DNA of 64,000 bases, taken from NCBI GenBank assembly GCA_003996215.1, contig QJPP01007581.1, positions 310,001 through 374,000 of the forward strand, given 5' to 3'. Both the position numbers and the translations under genes were made by a program. This DNA comes from Jaltomata sinuosa. Lineage: Eukaryota > Streptophyta > Magnoliopsida > Solanales > Solanaceae. The notes below the pieces were generated by a model. The model was not told where the DNA came from. It did not search any database and worked only from the letters and a program-made list of their open reading frames with translations. This document shows positions 34,362-45,282 of this stretch, piece by piece; position 1 is the first letter of the stretch, and the number at the start of each line of letters is the position of its first letter.

Positions 34362-36845
34362 GCCTCGAATGTAATAGTAATAGTTGTATAGATTTATAAA
34401 TTTATCTTCCAAACTTTGTAAAGTTTCAGCTTCTTCAACCTCAATTCCTGGTAAAGCTGTTTGACGATCTTCAAGTTCAGCGCCATCATCACTATCAAAT
34501 CCAATGAGGTTATCTATGACTTGTTCTGCTACTTATTGTAACTTTGGTCTTCCAACGTTTCTTCGCTCGGCGTTGATCCAATCTCTAAACAACACCGATA
34601 CCTCCAAACTGTCTTCTGCTAAGGAATATCTATGGTCTCCAATTTGAAATCTTGCCGCGCTAAAAGCTTACTCCGAAGCAACTGATGATCCTTGAATTAC
34701 TAGCACGTCTCTCACCATCTTGCTAAGTTTTGGAAAGAGTTCTTCACGACATTTCCACCAATCCAATAGCTGTGGTATGCCATCCGTAGTTGGAATATTA
34801 TCAACACCCTGTTCAAGATACTTAAAAAATTCACACTTATTAGAAAAATCAAGACCAAGTTGTGATCTTGCTTTACCATGGACACCTGATCTCGACGTAG
34901 AAGTTTGAGGGGCATGATGAAGATTTTCTAAGGTCACAGTATATTTGTCATACATTTCCTTAGTCCAAATTTTAATACTATCTTGACATGTTATTAAATC
35001 CGGTGTTTCTTGTGGTGAAATATTTAAATTAGTATAAATTTCTCTAACTAAAGCTTTTGCACCAACTTCTTTTATATTCCGGGTTAAAAAGAATTGCAGT
35101 TAAATAAATTTATGGAATAGGAAAAAAATATTTTTTAAATTTTTTAATCATAGCTTCAATAGAATCTTTAAAATATGAATTTTGTTTATAGATAGCAAAA
35201 ATGCATGAAATATTCCAAATATGTATTAAAATTTCACTAATAGTAGGATAATATGTTCCAGAAAAATTTTTGGTAGCATCAAAAAATGATTTTAAAAAGA
35301 TTTTAAGTGCTTCTACTGCATCCCAATCACTGTCCGCAAGTTTATCATCAGGATAAGCATTATGACTATTAAACATCATAGTAATAGGCTTTTTATACTT
35401 ATAAGCAACTTCAAGCATTTTATAAAAAGAATTCCATCTAGTTTTAACATGTTTTGGAACTTTTCTAAATGGAACTTCACACAATTTACAAAAATCTTTA
35501 TATTGTTGAATTCTACTATTATTATTCATATGAAAAATCCAAAAAATTGCATTTTCAACTTTATCAATACAACTATCAAATACCCTAATACCATCTTTCA
35601 CAACTAAATTTAATATATGTGCACCACATTTGATATGAAAAGCATATTTACTAATTGGACAAAGTCTAGTTTCTACCATAGTCATAACATTTAAATTAGC
35701 AGAAGCATTATCTAAAGTAATACTAATCACTTTATCAGTAAGATAAAAACGTTGTAAAATTTTTAACACACTTGAAGCAATATAAGTACCAGTTTTTTTG
35801 TGTTCACAAATTTTATAAGCGATAATTCTTTTTTGCATTATCCATTTATAATCAATCCAATGTGCAGTAACAGTTAAATAATCAAATCCGTTAGGACTAC
35901 GACCCATATCAGTGGTAATAGAAGCCTACAATCCATCATATAAAAATATTTACGAAGATATTGCATATGTTTTTCATAAAATTCAAAAATATCTCTTTTT
36001 ACCATGCTTCTTGTAATACCTTCAAAACTGGGATAAAATGTATCCCGAATATATCTTATAAAACCATCATGTTCTCCAAAATTAAAAGGCAAACCACAAA
36101 CAACAACCATTTTAGCAAAATTTTCACGATCACGGTCCCTATTATAGGGCCGTTGTGAAACATGACCAGCAGGATTTGAAGGATTTAGTGAAGTTTGAAT
36201 CATGTTTGACCCGCCAACAGAAGGTCCAACGCTAGAGCCAGCATCACCTTGACTAGCTAGATATGCTTGCCACTCTCTCGGATGTTTCTTAAGCAAATGA
36301 GTTTTTAACCCCCCAGTCGAACCTCCACTAGCACCAGATACATATTTCCAACTTTGTTTACAAATACGACACATAGACACAGTTTTTTCTTCATTTAAAA
36401 AACAAAATTTCCACACAGCTGATTTAAAAGGACGTTGTGGTTTGGTCTTACCCCTCACTGGAGCAATAGGGGGGAGCTCAACTCTAACTTGAGGATTATC
36501 CTGAGTTGGAGCTTGGGGAATAGTGGGGGCGGGGGCAATAAAGGGACTACTCGGTGTATCAGTTTCTTCTAAATCATCATCCTCATGCATTTCTACTTCT
36601 TCATTTAATTCATCTTCTAAATCATTATACATTCTTTCATAAGCTTCGTTGGGAATAGGGTCATCCATAGTAAATGGAAAATTAGTTTCATTAACATGCG
36701 TAAATTCATCTGTATTAAATCTAATTTGAGGAAGAGCAGGGCGGAGAGAAGAACTAGAAGAACCACTACCTATTTTACCCTTCACATAACTTTTTGTTCT
36801 TGAAATAATACCTTTTTTACCGGATTTTTTTTGAGATGGATCCAT
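34320..36845 (-). pseudogene. hAT transposase, copy 1
   Basis: Starts MDPSQKKSGKKGIISRTKSY at 36845. N-terminal acidic and Pro-rich part; BED zinc finger at about 36435-36270 (AVWKFCFLN, CRICKQSW, GLKTHLLKKH: C-x2-C ... H-x4-H). A 1-bp deletion near 35927 shifts the frame after MDCR. Catalytic region 35907-35110: HWIDYKWIMQKRIIAY, SITLDNASAN, HIKCGAHILNLVVKDG. Stop at PIP (CAA to TAA, near 35108) and an inserted A near 35077 (NPEYK). Dimerisation domain 34770-34580: DWWKCREELFPKLSKMVRDV, IQGSSVASE, a TAA in place of Gln, then AFSAARFQIGDHRY and VLFRDWINAERR. The usual stop is mutated (TAG to TAC), extending the frame into the 51-bp duplication. Confidence 0.88.
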
Positions 36846-37195
36846 AATATAATAAAATATAAAATTAGCAAATTAAAATAAACAAATCACAAGTTCACAA
36901 ATCACAAATCACAAATTCACAAATAAATCACAAGTCACAACTAATAAACAAGAATAAAAATTTAAAAATTAAAGAGTGGAACGAATATACCAAACGTCTG
37001 CCGTAAAAACAGATGATTATAACTGAAATTTGAAGAAAATTGCTCCTCCAAAATTCACCAAATTATACTTCACTTGCAAAATAATAACAATAATTATAGA
37101 ATTTGTAAATATTAAGAGATGAAAATTGAGAGAGAATGAGAGTTGAATGGATGAATAAAAATTAAAAGGGGAAGGGGTATCTATAATGAAAAAAT

Positions 37196-37312
37196 AGGAG
37201 GAGGGCTGTGAGGGGGGGGTGGGGTGTGCTGGGGGGCTGGGGGGCTAGGGGGGGTGAGAGGTTTAAAATAGCCGCTGGGTGGCTGAAATAGCCGTTACCC
37301 AACGGCTGGAAA
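37196..37312. other. G-rich tract and hairpin upstream of the transposase
   Basis: 37200-37256 has runs of five to eight G separated by short loops (gagggggggg, ctggggggctggggggctaggggggg), a candidate G-quadruplex on the plus strand. Next to it AGCCGCTGGGT (37271-37281) pairs with ACCCAACGGCT (37298-37308), one mismatch, to form a hairpin. Both lie about 350-460 bp before the transposase ATG. The mirror image is at 44822-44935 in copy 2; copy 3 has lost the region. Confidence 0.7.
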
Positions 37313-37593
37313 CAACAATAGTTTTAAAAAAAAAAAAAAAATCGCATTGACCGGTTGACCGGACCGGACCGGACCAGACCGGACCGGACCAGACCGGACC
37401 GGACCAGAACCGGTTTGTAACCGGTACGAACCGGTATCAGTTTGCCGGTATGGATCGGCAAACCCGGTCCGTTCCGGTCACCGACCGGTACCATTCCGTT
37501 CCATCCCGGTATGTACCGGACCGGTATGGACCGGTATCGGTACCGGAATGGACCGGAATGGTACCGGTCCGTACCGGTCCGGCGGCCACTCTT

Positions 37594-37936
37594 AATTAGG
37601 CCTAACATAACTTTAAAGGTTAATTCAGAAGGTGAGAATCGACTAAAAGAATCATGGGAGACTCTATTTGGTCTCTACTATTAGAGTTGTATTTTTTAAA
37701 AAAATATTTAGTATCTATTCAGTTTATCAAACATCAGACAAAAACATACTTGAGTATAATTTTTCTCCTTTTTTTTTCTTTTCACTTTAGTTGTTGTACA
37801 ATAGTGCTCTTCAAAATAGTAATTGAAGTATAATGCTTTAAAGAAATGGGTCTTAAATTTCAAACATGAAAAGTGAGTTCAAATCAAGTGGTTGTTGTTG
37901 ATAAAAAATTTAAAAATATTGACAAATTATTATTGT
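37594..37936. repeat. 343-bp flank shared by all three hAT-SIRE junctions
   Basis: Sequence 'aattaggcctaacataactttaaagg...' between the hAT end and the SIRE LTR. It recurs at 44280-44621 (inverted) and 55155-55496 (direct) with few differences. Because unrelated flank is copied along with both elements, the three sites are one duplicated segment, not separate insertions. No gene seen in it. Confidence 0.9.
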
Positions 37937-38926
37937 TGTAAAATAAATTTATTAAAGGGGGAGGGGGGAGGGAGGGGTGAATTGTCCTTTTTCGAATTCC
38001 TTAGTCGACTACTTAGAATAAGCAGACGGCTATCAAGTAGAAACACAACAATTAAAATAGCAGTGAATGAAAGTGCATAAAGTAAAGATGACACCAAATG
38101 TTTTATACTGGTTGAGATCCAAATGGATCTTAGTCCAGTCACCTTAAGTTGCAAGAGATGTCTCTACTAGTTCTTTTGGTGTTTTCAGTGTTTACAAGTT
38201 TGAGAGTATAACTACTAAATTTACACTCAGATTTTCTTTTTCATTCTCTGTTGATACAAAGCCTCGCCAACTATATTTTTTTTTCTCCTCTTTTTTTTCA
38301 GTACGCAATAAAAATTAGAGTATTACAATGCTTAATAAAATTAGAGCAAAGAGCTAAAAATTGATAGAGGCATATTGTATAAACTTCTTCGTTCTTCAAT
38401 GACTTTTAAATACTTGGTAGGGGTCGTTTGAAGATCTTGATGAAGAGGGTAACTCAAGAGACTTAATCCTTGCAATAAGGATGTGGAATATCCTTATTTC
38501 TAAGAATATGGTTGGACCAATGAGGTCCTCTTTGCCTTGTAGATGTGCCTTGATTGAGCCGAGATCTTTTCTTCTAGAATAGTACTTGTTGCTTTATTCT
38601 TTTTATTTTTGACAAAATTCTTTCCTTCTAGGATAGTACTTGATACTTGATCTATATTTTTTCTTTAAATTTAGATTGACTTATGCAAATTTGATCTTCT
38701 TTTCTTCATTTATGGCTTGATACTTGATCTCCTTTCCTTTCATGATTTCTTAATGACTCATGACAGTCAGAGAGATCTCTTTCTTCTTTGATCATGGATC
38801 AATAAAAGCTTCCTAATGATTTTTCTTTTGTGCTTGATACTTGTTTTCTTTTTCGTAAGTGCTGCTTGATCATGCCTTGATTTTTGCAATGTAAATTGTC
38901 ATTCATTAAAATCATAATATTTATCA
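37937..38926 (-). repeat. SIRE-like copia LTR, copy 1
   Basis: 990 bp. On the minus strand it starts TGATAAATATTATGATTTT and ends ATTTATTTTACA, preceded by a decayed polypurine tract (AAAGGGAAATAT) and by the envelope-like ORF, so it is a 3' LTR. The G-rich plus-strand run near 37957-37976 is the reverse of the 'ccccctcccccttt' block usual at the 3' end of SIRE LTRs. Confidence 0.8.
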
Positions 38927-39645
38927 ATATTTCCCTTTATATGATGACAATTTAATAAAAATATTTATAGTCAACTTTTCTGATATGTATTTGCTCCCTC
39001 CGCATAGTTGACTTTTGTTGCTATGCAGTTCGTCAGTCAACTTTGATAGTTTTCAAGTTGACTCCCCCTGTTTCTATTTTTTTCCCTTTGACATCATTCA
39101 AAAAGGAAGCAAAACAGGCAAAACAAGATAGAGAAAGCAAACAACTAGAGCAGATAGATAAATAGAGAATACAACAATCTTTTGGTGTTATGTTTAGTTA
39201 CAATAAAAAATAACAAAATAACATTATTTTCAGAAACAGATCATAAAGGTCTAGGATGAAATTCTTCATTGCTTTAAGTTTGGTGTCAATCTCAGTCAGC
39301 CGAGTGAGAATTTCACAAGGAGGATTGAAGAGCTGGGTTCAATAGAAGGAAAGGTTTTAAATTTTGAAAGAATAGGAGCACCCATGGGACTATTTTCAGG
39401 CTTAAGCACCCAAGTATTATCTGTAAGGATATAACTCATACTAACAAAAGCTCGAGAATTATAGCACTGCTTAACAGTCAATGAAGAAAAATTATCCAGA
39501 TTCACATTGTTTGCTTCTAGGATTCGAGTAATCAACAAGCCATATGAAAGGCTGGAGTGATCTAGAGAAACATCAATTATGTAGTACAGAATGAAAGAGG
39601 ATGGTTTAACTAGTATTTTAGAGAGAAGGCAGTAGGTAATTAAAG
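38927..39645 (-). pseudogene. envelope-like ORF, 3' part, copy 1
   Basis: C-terminal part of the ORF that follows pol in SIRE-like copia elements. Visible: HSSLSYGLLITRILEANNVN style sequence, then FSSLTVKQCYNSRAFVSMSY, ILTDNTWVLKPENSPMGAP and PSIEPSSSILLVKFSLG (39538-39296), then about 340 bp of untranslated sequence to the LTR. The full version is at 56858-57960. Homology with that copy stops at 39645, where copia sequence begins. Confidence 0.7.
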
Positions 39646-40384
39646 TATCACGTTATGGATGACGGCAATAACCCTATTGCATCTGTGATTGAAATCTTTG
39701 AGTAAAGAATTTTTTTTTGGGTTTATTCATTAATGAAACAAATGGTCCTTAATTCTTCGAGTCTTGTTACCAGAGTTCCTGTACAAGATGTTTAAGGGTA
39801 AATTGCAAGATTGTTTTCATTATGTGTGGTTATTTTCTCATACGTGTATAGTATTATATATATGAGATGGTACAATGAATGAATTGGATATCTTGGTATA
39901 ATTTTTGAGGAAAATTTAGAGTATAAAATTTGAAAAGGAAAATTTATTTGGTGATAAAAGTTCATTCTCATGATTACTAAGATTAAATAGTAATGAAGTA
40001 TTAAGTTTATGTGCTGGCTTAGACATTCCTCCATATGGGATAAATTCAAAACAAGTTACTACGTATTTAATAGCTAGGTTGATAATCTGTGTTAACTCTC
40101 CTAAACTGAGTAATATAATGATTAGATCTATGTAATTAGGGTTTTGATATTTACTTGACTTAAACTAACAGTATACTCTCCATCTGAGTTAGGTCCGTAA
40201 AAGTTTATGGATCGGAGTTAATAGTCGGTCATTATATATGTATATTGCATGAGTAGTTCTCCAATCCCATCGTTTGGCTATTTGAGATGCACGAATGTAC
40301 ATGTATGTGATGAGTTTGAATTTAATTATTCAATAGTTATATGACTGTTTTGCTGATCTATTGTAAAAAAAAATTCAATCTCAG
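39646..40384 (+). repeat. Bianca-like copia 5' LTR part and leader (left arm)
   Basis: Non-coding sequence 5' of the copia gag. The part from about 39870 is repeated at 48660 onward in the longer copy. It does not start with the TGTTAGAATA LTR terminus seen at 52816, so its 5' end is missing. Short ORFs in it are chance readings. Confidence 0.6.
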
Positions 40385-41497
40385 ATTTAATATGTTTTCT
40401 TTTACTTCTCTTAGCACTATTATGAGTCAAAATAAATTTGAGGGTCATAACTTTATTGAGAAAGGTTCTACTTCTAAACCGAAAGGTGAAAAGAAGAAGA
40501 AAAAAACTCACAATGCTAAGAAAGCTGTAATTCTAACTGGAGACGTGAAAAAGCCCAACGGCAAGTGTTTTCATTGCAAGAAGTTAGGCCATTGGAGGAC
40601 ACATTGTCCAATTTTCTTAGCCAAGCAGAAAAACAAGTTAGATAACTCACTTTCACTTGTCGTTGAAACGTTCTTAGCGGCTGTTTCTACCACATAATGG
40701 TGTGTAGATTCAGGAGCCACTGTTCACATCTGCACTACTATGCAGGGGTTTCAAGAAATGTGCAAGTTGATTAGAGGTGAAGTTACTATTTTTCAAGCGG
40801 ATGGCACAGCAGCTCCAACTTTAGCATTAGGAAATATTAGTATTTTGTTTGGTAGTGGTAGAGTTTTAATTTTAAAAGACGCATTATATGCACTTGCTGT
40901 TAGAAGAAATTTGATTTCAGTTTCTAGAGCTTTAAGAGATGGTTATGATGTTAATTTTTCTGATAACGATTGTGTTATTAGCTATAATAAATATTTTATC
41001 TCTGATGTTACATTCATTGATGGTCTTTTTATTATTAATGTCTCTCCTGAACTGCAACAAACTATTGAACTGAATAATGTTAACATTTTCAATAAAAGAA
41101 AACGATCTTCTGAATTTAATGAGATCTATTTATGATACTTGCGTCTATGTCATATAAATCTAGATAGGATTTCAAGGTTGGTTTGAGATGGACTTTTAGG
41201 TTCACTAAAAGTGGAGGCACTACCAACATGTGAATCCTGTTTAGAAGGAAAAAAGACTAAGAGACCTTTTCCCTCAAAAGGAAATAGAGCCAATGATAAA
41301 TTAGAGTTAATTCATTCTGATTTGTGTGGCCCGATGAACATTCAAGAGAGAGATGGTTATGAGTATTTCATGACTTTCATTGATGACTACTCAAAATATG
41401 AATATATTTATTTGTTGCGCCTAAGTCTGAATGATTTGAGAAATTCAAAGAGTTTAAGATAGAAACGGAGAAGCGGCATAAAAAGTATATCATGTCA
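40385..41497 (+). pseudogene. copia gag-protease-integrase fragment (left arm and spacer)
   Basis: 5' fragment of the copia coding region. MFSFTSLSTIMSQNKFEGHN runs straight into a Lys-rich stretch and the zinc knuckle CFHCKKLGHWRTHC, so the capsid core is deleted. A TAA follows AAVSTT, then protease WCVDSGATVHICTTM. Next DALYALAVRRNLISVSRALR and DGLFIINVSPE; TGA after EIYL; then LRLCHINLDRISRL (GAG-pre-integrase) and CESCLEGKKTKRPFPSKGN, ELIHSDLCGPMN, DDYSKYEYIYLLR. A 1-bp loss after LLR shifts the frame. Sequence stops matching the longer copy at about 41497. All these lesions are shared with 49131-50290. Confidence 0.85.
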
Positions 41498-41539
41498 CGG
41501 CATAAGACATCTCCCCTAATATTAAAATTCTATTTTATG
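41498..41539. other. 42-bp filler at the inner inverted-repeat breakpoint
   Basis: 'cataagacatctcccctaat...' lies between the end of the forward copia fragment and the start of the inverted copy. It has no counterpart in the other copia copy at this place. Short unmatched filler at such a junction is what end joining or template switching leaves. Confidence 0.6.
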
Positions 41540-42569
41540 TTAAGCACGTTTCAACGACAAGTGAAAGTGAGTTATCTAACTTGTTTTTCTGCTTGGCTAA
41601 GAAAATTGGACAATGTGTCCTCCAATGGCCTAACTTCTTGCAATGAAAACACTTGCCGTTGGGCTTTTTCACGTCTCCAGTTAGAACTACATCTTTCTTA
41701 GCATTGTGAGTTTTTTTCTTCTTCTTTTCACCTTTCGGTTTAGAAGTAGAACCTTTCTCAATAAAGTTATGACCCTCAAATTTATTTTGACTCATAATAG
41801 TGCTAAGAGAAGTAAAAGAAAACATATTAAATCTGAGATTGAATTTTTTTTTACAATAGATCAGCAAAACAGTCATATAACTATTGAATAATTAAATTCA
41901 AACTCATCACATACATGTACATTCGTGCATCTCAAATAGCCAAATGATAGGATTGGAGAACTACTCATGCAATATACATATATAATGACTGACTATTAAC
42001 TCCGATCCATAAACTTTTACGGACCTAACTCAGATGGAGAGTATACTGTTAGTTTAAGTCAAGTAAATATCAAAACCCTAGTTACATTGATCTAATCATT
42101 ATATTACTCAGTTTAGGAGAGTTAACACAGATTATCAACCTAGCGATTAAATACGTAGTAACTTGTTTTGAATTTATCCGATATGGAGGAAGGTCTAAGC
42201 CAGCACATAAACTTAATACTTCATTACTATTTAATCTTAGTAATCATGAGAATGAACTTTTATCACCAAATAAATTTTCCTTTTCAAATTTTATACTCTA
42301 AATTTTCCTCAAAAATTATACCAAGATATCCAATTCATTCATTGTACCATCTCATATATATAATACTATACACGTATGAGAAAATAACCACACATAATGA
42401 AAACAATCTTGCAATTTACCCTTAAACATCTTGTACAGGAACTCTGGTAACAAGACTCGAAGAATTAAGGACCATTTGTTTCATTAATGAATAAACCCAA
42501 AAAAAAATTCTTTACTAAAAGATTTCAATCACAGATGCAATAGGGTTATTGCCGTCATCCATAACGTGA
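41540..42569 (-). repeat. inverted copia 5' fragment (right arm)
   Basis: Reverse-complement copy of 39646-40675: gag zinc knuckle region (41876-41540, CFHCKKLGHWRTHC), leader and partial LTR. Ends inward at the sequence coding for LSLVVETCL. Confidence 0.9.
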
Positions 42570-43290
42570 TACTTTAATTACCTACTGCCTTCTCTCTAAA
42601 ATACTAGTTAAACTATCCTCTTTCATTCTGTACTACATAATTGATGTTTCTCTAGATCACTCCGGCCTTTCATATGGCTTGTTGATTACTCGAATCCTAG
42701 AAGCAAACAATGTGAATCTGGATAATTTTTCTTCATTGACTGTTAAGCAGTGCTATAATTCTTGAGCTTTTGTTAGTATGAGTTATATCCTTACAGATAA
42801 TACTTGGGTGCTTAAGCCTGAAAATAGTCCCATGGGTGCTCCTATTCTTTCAAAATTTAAAACCTCTCCTTCTATTGAACCCAGCTCTTCAATCCTCCTT
42901 GTGAAATTCTCACTCGGCTGACTGAGATTGACACCAAACTTAAAGCAATGAAGAATTTCATCCTAGACCTTTATGATCTGTTTCTGAAAATAATGTTATT
43001 TTGTTATTTTTTATTGTAACTAAACATAACACCAGAAGATTGTTGTATTCTCTATTTATCTATCTGCTCTAGTTGTTTGCTTTCTCTATCTTGTTTTGCC
43101 TGTTTTGCTTCCTTTTTGAATGATGTCAAAGGGAAAAAAATAGAAACGGGGGGAGTCAACTTGACAACTATCAAAGTTGACTGACGAACTGCATAGCAAC
43201 AAAAGTCAACTATGCGGAGGGAGCAAATACATATCAGAAAAGTTGACTATAAATATTTTTATTAAATTGTCATCATAAAAAGGGAAATAT
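42570..43290 (+). pseudogene. envelope-like ORF, 3' part, copy 2 (inverted)
   Basis: Mirror image of 38927-39645. Contains the YGLLITRILEANNVN and AFVSMSYILTDNTWVLKPEN segments with a stop in NS-stop-AFVSM (TGA in place of Arg at about 42763). Polypurine-like 'aaaaagggaaatat' lies just before the LTR. Confidence 0.7.
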
Positions 43291-44279
43291 TGATAAATAT
43301 TATGATTTTAATGAATGACAATTTACATTGCAAAAATCAAGGCATGATCAAGCAGCACTTACGAAAAAGAAAACAAGTATCAAGCACAAAAGAAAAATCA
43401 TTAGGAAGCTTTTATTGATCCATGATCAAAGAAGAAAGAGATCTCTCTGACTGTCATGAGTCATTAAGAAATCATGAAAGGAAAGGAGATCAAGTATCAA
43501 GCCATAAATGAAGAAAAGAAGATCGAATTTGCATAAGTCAATCTAAATTTAAAGAAAAAATATAGATCAAGTATCAAGTACTATCCTAGAAGGAAAGAAT
43601 TTTATCAAAAATAAAAAGAATAAAGCAACAAGTACTATTCTAGAAGAAAAGATCTCGGCTCAATCAAGGCACATCTACAAGGCAAAGAGGACCTCATTGG
43701 TCCAACCTTATTCTTAGAAATAAGGATATTCCACATCCTTATTGCAAGGATTAAGTCTCTTGAGTTACTCTCTTCATCAAGATCTTCAAACGACCCCTAC
43801 CAAGTATTTAAAAGTCATTGAAGAACGAAGAAGTTTATACAATATGCCTCTATCAATTTTTAGCCCTTTGCTCTAATTTTATTAAGCATTGTAATACTCT
43901 AATTTTTACTGCGTACTGAAAAAAAGAGGAGAAAAAAAAATATAGTTGGCGAGGCTTTGTATCAACAGAGAATGAAAAAGAAAATCTGAGTGTAAATTTA
44001 GTAGTTATACTCTCAAACTTGTAAACACTGAAAACACCAAAAGAACTAGTAGAGACATCTCTTGTAACTTAAGGTGACTGGACTAAGATCCATTTGGATC
44101 TCAACCAGTATAAAACATTTGGTGTCATCTTTACTTTATGCACTTTCATTCACTGCTATTTTAATTGTTGTGTTTCTATTTGATAGCCATCTGCTTATTC
44201 TAAGTAGTCGACTAAGGAATTCGAAAAAGGACAATTCACCCCTCCCTTCCCCCTCCCCCTTTAATAAATTTATTTTACA
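43291..44279 (+). repeat. SIRE-like copia LTR, copy 2 (inverted)
   Basis: 989 bp, TGATAAATATTATG...ATTTATTTTACA, the mirror of 37937-38926. A 50-bp sample around the NESA-coding antisense region shows two differences from copy 1. A 342-bp flank follows to 44621. Confidence 0.85.
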
Positions 44280-45282
44280 GCAATAATAATTTGTCAATAT
44301 TTTTAAATTTTTTATCAACAACAATCACTTGATTTGAACTCACTTTTCATGTTTGAAATTTAAGACCCATTTCTTTAAAGCATTATACTTCAATTACTAT
44401 TTTGAAGAGCACTATTGTACAACAAATAAAGAGAAAAGAAAAAAAAAGGAGAAAAATTATATTCAAGTATGTTTTTGTCTGATGTTTGATAAACTGAATA
44501 GATACTAAATATTTTTTAAAAAATACAACTCTAATAGTAGAGACCAAATAGAGTCTCCCATGATTCTTTTAGTCGATTCTCACCTTCTGAATTAACCTTT
44601 AAAGTTATGTTAGGCCTAATTAAGAGCGGCCGCCGGACGTACCGGTACCGGTCCATACCGGTCCGGTATGTACCGGGATGGAACGGAATGGTACCGGCCG
44701 GTGACCGGAATGGACCGGGTTTGCCGATCCATACCGGCAAACCGATACCGGTTCGTACCGGTTACAAACCGGTTCCGGTCCGGTCAACCGGTCAACGCGA
44801 TTTTTTTTTTTTAAAAAAAATTAATGCTTTTTCCAGCCGTTGGGTAACGACTATTTCAGCCACCCAACGGCTATTTTAGCCACCCCAACCCCAGCCCCCT
44901 AGCCCCCCCCAGCCCCCCAGCACCAATAGCCCCCTCCTATTTCTTCATTATAAATACCCCTTTCCCTTTTAATTTTTATTCATCCATTCAACTCTCATTC
45001 TCTCTCAATTTTCATCTCTTAATATTTACAAATTCTATAATTATTGTTATTATTTTGCAAGTGAAGTATAATTTGGTGAATTTTGGAGGAGCAATCTTCT
45101 TCAAATTTCAGTTATAATCGTCTGTTTTTACGGCAGACGTTTGGTATATTCGTTCCACTCTTTAATTTTTAAATTTTTATTCTTGTTTATTAGTTGTGAC
45201 TTGTGATTTATTTGTGAATTTGTGATTTGTGAACTTGTGATTTGTTTATTTTAATTTGCTAATTTTATATTTTATTATATTA

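Larger units (their letters stand above)
33479..37593 (-). mobile_element. hAT transposon copy 1
   Basis: About 4.1 kb DNA transposon. Ends: left AAGTGGGCACCGGACCGG, right (reversed) AAGAGTGGCCGCCGGACCGG, so imperfect terminal inverted repeats. The outer ~200 bp at each end are packed with ACCGG/CCGGT motifs; 37356-37412 has an expanded run of gaccg. 33700-34250 is AT-rich with repeats of 'ttaagttttcaatttataagttt'. It encodes a BED-finger hAT transposase on the minus strand. No 8-bp target duplication: left flank cagtagct, right flank aattaggc. Confidence 0.88.

Noticed and set aside
33471..37601. 8-bp target duplication for hAT copy 1
   Set aside because: cagtagct and aattaggc do not match, and shifting the boundary by one or two bases does not help.
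37892..38154. ORFs repeated at 44074-44324 and 55452-55714 that look conserved
   Set aside because: They are identical only because the SIRE LTR is duplicated; they lie in the LTR and have no protein-like features.
40326..40511. Minus-strand ORF repeated at 41706 and 49116
   Set aside because: Shadow of the copia gag start region on the other strand.
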